A DNA stretch of 64,000 nucleotides, taken from NCBI GenBank assembly GCA_030549775.1, contig CM060181.1, positions 49,172,218 to 49,236,217 of the forward strand, in the 5' to 3' direction. The notes below the pieces were generated by a model that ran no database searches, had not been told where the DNA came from, and worked only from the letters and a program-made list of their open reading frames with translations. Every line of letters begins with the position of its first letter. Position 1 is the stretch's first letter. Shown here in pieces: positions 56,601-64,000 of this stretch. This stretch comes from Tamarix chinensis (taxonomy: Eukaryota; Streptophyta; Magnoliopsida; Caryophyllales; Tamaricaceae). The position numbers and the translations under genes are program-made.

Positions 56601-59490
56601 CTTACTCGATGTTTCTCAAAAATGATAGTTTCAAATGCGCAACATTGTAGGAATCACTTAGTTTCTTCCGTCTTGATCTTGTATCTTGTAGGCTCCCTAA
56701 TCTACAACTTTAGTGATCTTATATAGGGCCTCCCTTTGGGGTCTTAGTTTACCTACTTTGAGTTTTTGGAAGACCTTCCTAAGTACTCGATCACCTTCCT
56801 TAATATGTTATGCCTAAATGATCTTGTTAAAATGTTGGGATAGTTTTTATGGGTAGGTTTTCATTATAATGAATGTTAAGTCTCTTCATTTATCGATGTT
56901 GTCCTAGTTATATAGTAGCTCCTAGTTGCTTTGTTATTCATCAATGAATCACTATCTAGCAAGTGGGAACCCTACTTTGATGAGGAGTGCCCTCTTTATG
57001 TCATAAGCCAAAGTAAAGGGGGATTCCCTCATCAAAGAGTGGGCAGTGGTGTTATGACCATAGGATTCCAAGTAGCTTGCCAGCCTAATTTACGTTGGCT
57101 TTATCAAGCCTTTTTTTAGAGTAGAAAAAATGGTCTTATTCATCAGTTATTCCTACCAATTGGAGTAAGGATATTTTGGTGTTGAAAAATGTAACTTTAT
57201 CTCCCACTTTTCGCAAAAATCTTTAAAATAATTAGAAATGAACTGGAAATCATTATCCGTGATGATTTCTCATGGTATCCCTGAATAGGTAGATGATGTT
57301 CTTCTAAATAAAATTATTTACTTTTTAGTTGTGAATGTAGGTGAAGGCCTCAACAAGTAGTCAATTAGGACAATAATGTATTTTCATTATCTAAGTGTCA
57401 TAAACATCCTTCCTACTATGTTTGTTCCACACTTCAAGAAGGGTCATGGGGAATGAATAGGATGCAACTGTTCTATGAGTTAGTGAATAGCCTAGGTGAA
57501 TCTTTGGCATTTGTCTCACTTCTTGACATATTTGAAGCAATCTTTCTACGTGTCTAGCTAGTATTAACATATGGTGAGACTATTATTACAAAGAATTTAG
57601 AAGAAAGAGTGGTTATCACACTTTCCGTTTTGTATCTCCTCTAGGATGTAATTGGTATGTTCAAAGCTTACACACCTAAGCAAGGGTTTGTAGAAAGACC
57701 TATTGTAAAGTTCCCCCTTATAGGCTGTCAATACTACTATTTTAGTGTGGATCTTCTTTTATTCATTTTTATCATAGAGGATTTCTTCATCTATGATGTA
57801 ATTTGTTAAAATAAGTCATCCACATGACCTTAAATTCCATTGTGATGATTTTCTTTCTTTTAGGCCATATGGAAGCTATTACATACACACAATTGGAATG
57901 GTTTAAGGGCCTTTGGTTTGGATCGTTGATCCTATGCTTACTAAAGCATCTATGTGGACATTATCAATTATGTTGACCTCCATGATCTAGAAGTCATTAA
58001 AGGAATCTTGTAATGATTTGACCATGTTAAGGTAGTTGGTCATCTTAGGATCCCTCAGTATATAAGATATGTTGATCTAACTGGCTACTAATTATAAATT
58101 AATGGAAATTGTGAGCTTCCTAATACCCATGTCCTCTGCTAACATTATTCCTACCACAAGAATTTCATATTTAGACTCATTATTACTTAATTTAAATTTA
58201 CATCTAATAGCTCTCTAGAAAATGTCTCCCTTGAGAGAAATGAGTATGAAGCCTTTGACATTACTAAACCCACCCATAAATAGCACCCTCCACATCTTGT
58301 GGAGGCACATCATTCAATGCAAAGAAACTCCTGCTTAATTAAGGGTGTAGTATTAGAAGTAAAATTAAAAATAAAAATTAGCTAATGCTTGTGAATTAAT
58401 GGCAGTTCTCAAGTAGTAGGTGACGACATGCTTACTTAGCTTAATCACTTACTTAACTAATATCTTAGAAAGGTCATGCTTGTGCAATACTTTATAGAAG
58501 GTTTAACTTGTGACTACCACAATTCAATGGCACTAAAAGTATGATTTGAGCTTTTGAGTTACAACTATAAGAGCCAAGGCTGGCTTCTCTAACTTGTGGT
58601 GAGTCTCTAGATCTAGCATGGTCTTGTTCATACAATATTCTAAGTTCTACTACCTCTACTCTTCTCTCAGTATTTTTACACCGAATATAGTCTCTGAGAC
58701 TTTCGTAGATATATAAGGGTTTATCATCAACCAGTTTAGATAAAATGATAAGGAAGTTAGGTTAGGTCAGTGTTGAGATGTTACAGTGCCTCATTGCATT
58801 CTATAGTCCACTTGAAATCTTTATTCTTATTTAGTGTGTCAGAAAATAGTCAGTATTATTCAGAAAATCAAAAGATAAATTAATTGAGTGTAGTAAGCCT
58901 GCCGGTGAGACTTTGTACGTCTTTTATGGATGTCTAGGATGGGATGTTGAGAATGGCATAGATTTGGTCTAATTAGCCTCAATACCCCTTTTGGTAACCT
59001 GACACTTGAGGAAATTTCTCAATAAGATTAGAAAGGAACATTTTGTTGGGTTGAGCTTCATGTTGTACTACCAGAGAACCTAGAAGTATTACCTCTAAAT
59101 GGTTGAGGTGTTGGTCAGCCTTTAGAAACTTGACAAGCATATCTTCGATGTAAACCTCCATGGTGTCACCTATCATCTTCAAGAACATGCGGTTTACTAG
59201 CCGTTGATATGTTAGTCCAGCAATTTTTAGACCAAAAAACATAACCTTATAGTAGAAAGTTCCTTACTCAATGAAGAATGATGTTTTTTTCCTAGTAGGA
59301 ATCTGATTATAGCTAGAGAAAGCATCTATAAAGCCGAGCAACTCATTTCTGGTTGTAGTGTCCACCATTTTATTGACATGGGGGAGTTGGAAGGAATCCC
59401 TTAGGCGAGTTTTATGGAGGTCCATGAAGTTGGTGACACCCTACACTTCCTATTTTTCATTTTTACAGTGAGTGCATTAGCCAACTAGTT
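56600..59490 (-). pseudogene. Ty3/gypsy Tat-lineage pol (RT, RNase H, integrase), decayed
   Basis: RT, right to left: DSFQLPHVNKMVD, then ELLGFIDAFSSYNQIPTRKK and MFFGLKIAGLTYQRLVNRMF, then MEVYIEDMLVK near 59,160-59,130. The usual YIDD is YIED, so a catalytic Asp is lost. RNase H near 58,330-58,080 includes FKLSNNESKYEILVVGIMLA ('FxASNNEAEYEALLAGL'). Integrase near 57,290-56,620 includes [13 protein letters not shown], then a region like 'YPQSNGQAExxNKTI' and KEGDRVLRKVFQ. These are hallmarks of the Tat/Ogre group. Many stops. The upstream part is cut by an LTR at 59,501. Confidence 0.85.
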
Positions 59491-60119
59491 CGGGTAGTGA
59501 TGTAACACCCTAATTTTTACTACTTAAAATTTTCATTTTGTAGTGGAAGTAGGTAAGTAAAATATTAGGGGTTACAGCCGTGATCGACATAATTCTAGCT
59601 TATGCAACCATCTTTACATCAATCACAAGACTAAAATATTTAAAGTACCATAAGAAAATTAGAAACAAAAGAACATTTATAGTACAATAATGAGTTTGGA
59701 GCCTATCTCCGAGTTAATAATACAAAATAAAAAAGAAGGGATGCCATGGATTAAGAGTCCAAAAAGGATATCTGGTTAAATACATCGATCGGATAACAAC
59801 TACTTTTCACCCAACCCCTAACATAGATGAAGTCACTCATCCCTACATAGGGCATCATAGGTAGCATAATCATCTAATTGATCTTCTGAGACCTGCACAT
59901 AAGATTTAGGGTCTCTTATTCATGGGAAAAAGCAGCACCCATAAAATAGGTGGTCAGTACGCTACGTTTTGAGAAAGGGAACAATACTATTGAAATAGGG
60001 ATACAAATAGCACATGCTTTTACATTAGATAATAAGTGAATAACCAAAGAAATGGAATATCTCATAAGACAGAAAATGATCTAGATTCCTTTATTAAGTA
60101 TAATCCATTTTCATTCTTT

Positions 60120-60290
60120 TATATATGTTGAGTACAGGAACCCCACTATTCTTAAACTGGAGGAACAGTCTGAAACTCCATCTTAGGGACAACGCACCCG
60201 AGCCACTATTCTTTTTGATAGAATAGAGATTAAAAACATCTTCTTGGGACAAAACACTCCCAAACCATTATTCTACCCAGTGGAATAGGA

Positions 60291-60332
<42 letters not shown>

Positions 60333-60600
60333 CACCTTGGTCTTGACTAATGTATTCTTCTACTTTAAATCATTAGTATCTTTTCTATAGGTTATAATGT
60401 TACATTTTCATTTCACGATGAGTAGAGGCCCCACTATTCTTAATCCAGTGAAACGGACCAAAGCACCTTCTCGGAAAAAAATACTCCTGAGCCACTATTC
60501 TTTCTAGTAGAACAGAGATTAAAAACATCTTCTTGGGGCAAAACGCTCCCGAGCCACTATTCTCCTTGGTAGAGCGGGAATATATATATATATATCACCT
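60120..60600 (-). repeat. CCACTATT module array with (AC)n(AT)n
   Basis: Units of about 65-70 bases contain GAGCCACTATTCTTT, TAGAACAGAGATTAAAAACA and TCTTCTTGGGACAAAAC. A pure (AC)n then (AT)n microsatellite occurs at about 60,294-60,331, and another (AT)n near 60,580-60,592. Confidence 0.8.
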
Positions 60601-61982
60601 TGGCCCTACTCATGTGCTCTTTCACTTTAAGTAATTAGTATCTTATTCAAGATTGATTCTTTGGCATATAACACATTAAAACAGATATACATATAGCATA
60701 GGTCCAAGTCCTTAACTTATTTCAAACCCTAATTACACACCCTTTAGTATTCATTCTCCCATATTGGTTATTCCATATAACTTATATTATATCATCTCCA
60801 AATTCCATCATTATTATCATACCCAAAATGTACGATATAATTCCTATACATATACATAAATAATCTTATCCCGGTATATTACTCAAAGAAATATCCTAAA
60901 CCCAAATGATACATATTTTTCATAACCCCTCCCATAAAATTTATATGATTACCAATTCTAATAGATAACCTACTAAGGTCAAACATTAACAACATATTCA
61001 GAAATTCGTATAACCTCTAGATCTTATACACGGAATAATGGTATTATCATTATAAGATAGTTTGTCCTAAATTATCCATTAAATCATTTAAGGACCCCAA
61101 ACAACAATAATGCTTCAGAGATTCCCTCATGCTATTACTATCATACTTTAATCCACCTAACACATAAAGTACCAAAATTTCCTAATTATCCCATAATAAC
61201 CAAATTATCTTTAAGCAGAAATAAAAATCTTTATTTTATAAAATCTTGTACCTTCCACACATATCATTTTTCAACTCCACTATTTGTCATCATACCTCAT
61301 GAGAATTCTTAAATCCATTTATTAAAACTCATTTAACCTATATTTCATACCATAACATATATTTCCACAAATATGACATTATCTCAACAAAATAATAATG
61401 GTACCTCTTACCCATTCTTAATTTCTTTCAATAACATAATGTCTTTAAGCCCTTATTTCATACCATAAGATATATTTCCACAATATGACATTATCACGAC
61501 AAAATCATAATATAATGGTGCCTCTTATCCATTCTTACTCCCTTTTAACATAGTATTCATATCATCACAAAATACCATGATCAACACATGTTATATCATA
61601 TATCAACAATATCATGAAAAACACATATAACCATTTAAGCAATAACACCAAAACCCTAAACACCATATAGTATCCTTACCAACTAGGATACCGGACTTTA
61701 AGCACCTAAATCCTAGACTTCCTCCTCTGAAGCTACCGCAATACCACCTATTAAAAAAAATTAATGGTTAGGCTCGAAGAGTTAAATCAAAGGGTGAATT
61801 AAGGTAAAGAGGATAAAAATAGAAATAACTGTAGTCAAATGGGAGCTTGAGATGTGTGGATGTGTAGAGGAATGTGTGGTAGAGATATGGTAAGATTTTG
61901 GTGGTGTTTAGACAAGGTTTGGGGGTGAAAATAGGGGTGCACGGCTGAAAATAGAAATTTATATGGCTGTGTTATAGGCGGT
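60601..61982 (-). other. AT-rich middle part of the LTR
   Basis: No coding signal. It includes a pair of similar phrases, ATTTCATACCATAA(C/G)ATATAT..TTCCACAA, near 61,340 and 61,460, each followed by ATATGACATTATC. Confidence 0.45.
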
Positions 61983-63535
61983 TGATATATGAGATTTATA
62001 TGTTATTTTGCTAAGTAAAAATGTCATTTATTCCTCATTATTTTTATAACATTTAATCTTTTCTCGAGCTTTTCTCTTTTGGATAGATTTTGCAGGAAAA
62101 GATAAAAATGAAGAAATTCAAAGGAGAAATCAATGAAAAGAGAAAAGGAAGCAAAGAACACATCAAGAGATATGGAATCAATGGAAGAAAAGACTAGAAA
62201 TGAAGAATATATATCAAAGGGAAGATTGTGTTGAAATTTCATGAAGAAATAATGAAGAAACAAGAAACACGGCCCCCCCGTGTTTATGAAACACGGCCCG
62301 TGTTTTTCTATCAGCACACAAATTTCAGCACTTAAAAATCAGCATTTGGCAGATTTCAGCACTTAAAAATACGGGGGTCCCGTGTTTTCTAACACGGACC
62401 GTGTTTCTCTCAACTTCTGTAACCGTTCGCGCAACGTTTCCCCGATATATTTCTAAAGTTTGAACATTCGAAAGGGTGGTTCGGGGGAGTTCGAGAATGG
62501 GATTTTCTCTTTCTCTCTATACTCTCTAGATACCGCATGTAATTTGTAATTCCAATTCTCTTTCTCTCCATTGTATTCAATTGAACAATCAACAATCTGC
62601 AATTCAATTCGATAAGTTCTTCTCCATTCCTCTTTTAATTGCAAGTTTTGATTTTTGATTGAATGCAATTCAATTCTCTTTGTTGTATGATTATTTTTCT
62701 TGTGTTTGGTGTTTCATTGTTAATTTATTTATAAGCATTGATGTTAATGATAGATTATTGCATTTAATTATGTGTTATTGCAATTATGTAGATAGTATAA
62801 GGTAGGAGGATTTGATGACGGAATTAGGGTTTGGATTTTGAATTCATGATTCTAGATGGAATTTAATTGGATTGATGGACGGAATTGAATGATCTCGCAT
62901 CATAGATTAAGAATTTAAACTAATTAGACTGATCACCTATCTAGTTTAGATCTTAATCTACGCTAAGATAACGAAATTAACACGTAATTGTTAATTAACG
63001 TTTTCAAAGTAGCAAAAGATTAATTATTAATCTTGTCCATTATTCATATGATTGCATGATCAGAGCTTATGTGATTATGGTCGTAGTTGACTGCTTTCCA
63101 TTTGTAATGCTGCCATTAATTGAATCTAGTGTTCTTAACCTAGGTTATTAATTGGTTAGATGATAAATTGAGAGCTTATTCAATTTATTAGAATTGAGAG
63201 AAAGCAAAGAGATGAATTAATATGAGTTTCTATAGGTCAACGTTAAATCATTTAGAATCATTCTTTTCTCTATGATTATTTGATATCCTAATTCCATAAT
63301 CAATACCTTCCTATCCTTATTCATTAATTAGTGAGTACAATGTTTTATTATTTATCCATACTTTAGATATTGATGATAGAATTATATGTTATTGCATGAC
63401 TGGGGTTTTAACATCGATTACAGAATTATTGATTATATTCCATTCCTTGTGGGTTCGACTCCTTCTTGCCATATACTACGTATTTGGAAATTAGGATTTA
63501 TTTATTAAATTTGTTGTGCATACGACAGTGCATCA
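61983..63535 (+). mobile_element. 5' LTR of an Athila-like Ty3/gypsy element
   Basis: It starts TGATATATGAGATTT after GGCGGT and ends GACAGTGCATCA, six bases before a tRNA-Asp primer-binding site. The length of 1,553 bp is usual for Athila/Tat-group LTRs. It contains four CACGG palindromic motifs (62,266-62,408), a repeated ATTTCAGCACTTAAAAAT (62,324 and 62,353) and a C/T-rich leader. The rest of the element lies beyond the window, so the second LTR and target duplication cannot be checked. Confidence 0.82.
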
Positions 63536-63541
63536 AATTTT

Positions 63542-63559
63542 TGGCGCCGTTGCCGGGGA
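63542..63559 (+). promoter_or_regulatory. tRNA-Asp primer-binding site
   Basis: TGGCGCCGTTGCCGGGGA is complementary to the 3' end of plant tRNA-Asp(GTC), the primer used by Athila and related Ty3/gypsy elements. Confidence 0.9.
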
Positions 63560-64000
63560 ATGGCAATTATAATCTTTATTTCTGTTTTTGATGTTGTTTA
63601 TATAGATATATATATAGTAATGTGTTTGCATACATGTGCCTTGTTTTCTAATTTTGTGATCTTGTGTTTGTTTGTTTTGTTCGTGTCTAGACAAGAAGTG
63701 TTAGATTTGATTTATTCATTCACCGGGTATGAAAAGTAATGGGACTAAATCTTTTTACAAAGGCTATTTTAAATCATAATAATTGATTTGATCACCATCT
63801 TCCTAAACCTTAAAAATAGAAATTGAGATTGTGATAGTGATGAGGGAAGGAAAGTTAGAATGGTTAGGAATCAATCCATGCATTGATTATGAATGAGATG
63901 AAATGAAATTCAAAGATTGGTGGATATAACATTGTGAGCGCTTGAGCCTATTCTTTGGATACATTGCTTATCCAAAATATATTTTTCTTTTGTGTGTGTT
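63560..64000 (+). other. Start of the internal region of the Athila-like element
   Basis: The AT-rich leader follows the primer site. No gag start is recognised before the window ends. Confidence 0.5.

Larger units (their letters stand above)
59501..61982 (-). mobile_element. LTR of the TGTAACACCC family, truncated by an Athila-like insertion
   Basis: Left end TGTAACACCCTAATTTTTAC interrupts the Tat RT. On the minus strand it ends GGGTGTTACA. It shares with 40,858-49,079 the phrases ACATCAATCACAAG, GGAC-CTTAGTC, 'CAATCATCTAA' and the block GTCAAATGGGA...TTTTGGTGGTGTTTAGACAA near 61,830-61,920. It carries CCACTATT modules (60,120-60,600). The right end stops at 61,982, where another LTR begins; matching sequence in the sister LTR continues past this point. 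Confidence 0.7.

Noticed and set aside
56931..57119. 62-codon plus-strand frame
   Set aside because: It is antisense to the readable Tat integrase and has no support of its own.

Overview
The window looks like plant nuclear DNA, almost certainly an angiosperm. It is strongly AT-rich, has no bacterial-type gene spacing, shows GT-AG introns, and is filled with nested LTR retrotransposons that use plant-type primer-binding sites (initiator tRNA-Met and tRNA-Asp). I cannot name the species. Only one ordinary host gene is visible, and it appears to be broken.

Region by region. Positions 1-12,050 hold a minus-strand gene resembling the plant IPI1/TEX10 pre-rRNA-processing protein (an ARM-repeat protein of 60S ribosome maturation). 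Its start codon is at 11,861. Nine exon blocks can be followed to 1,531, but exon 4 has an in-frame TAA and the middle of the protein is not found. That middle lies in a 6.5-kb stretch holding two LINE 3' fragments and anonymous repeat DNA. Intron 1 carries a tandem TRIM (miniature LTR retrotransposon) with four full LTRs, four primer-binding sites and a 5-bp target-site duplication. A LINE ORF1-like fragment lies at the extreme left.

12,050-16,350 is intergenic: a repeated MITE-like segment, then a degenerate interstitial telomere-like tract (13,640-14,240), then A/T-rich DNA. 16,353-21,228 is a 4.9-kb solo LTR with a perfect TAACT duplication; inside it is a roughly 1-kb array of about 30-bp 'GGTAATTT' units. 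It abuts a decayed Ty1/copia fragment (21,240-23,160, minus), whose LTR is in turn interrupted by a second solo LTR (23,323-24,839).

24,850-36,450 is old repeat DNA: two similar LTR-like blocks, a Ty1/copia (SIRE/Maximus-like) 3' end with polypurine tract and LTR, two period arrays (about 90-112 bp and about 80 bp), and weak coding remnants.

36,458-56,164 is a nested stack. A minus-strand Ty3/gypsy element with LTRs at both ends is split inside its reverse transcriptase by about 12.5 kb of insertion. That insertion contains inverted LTR tails, a solo LTR of about 3 kb, and inside the solo LTR a complete but mutated Ty1/copia element (43,727-48,965). A hAT-type MITE sits near the gypsy 3' LTR. 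To the right (56,600-59,490) lies a decayed Tat-lineage gypsy pol, itself cut by another LTR (59,501-61,982). That LTR is interrupted by the 5' LTR of an Athila-like gypsy element (61,983-63,535), which has a tRNA-Asp primer site and runs out of the window.

The retroelements do not form a functional pathway with one another. Every polymerase region I could read contains stops, frameshifts or altered catalytic residues, so the window is mainly a record of successive insertions. The features most worth following up are the TRIM tandem in a gene intron, the palindromic CACGG motif shared by unrelated copia and gypsy LTRs, the repeated AATAGTGG modules in several long LTRs, and the inverted LTR tails inside the gypsy element.
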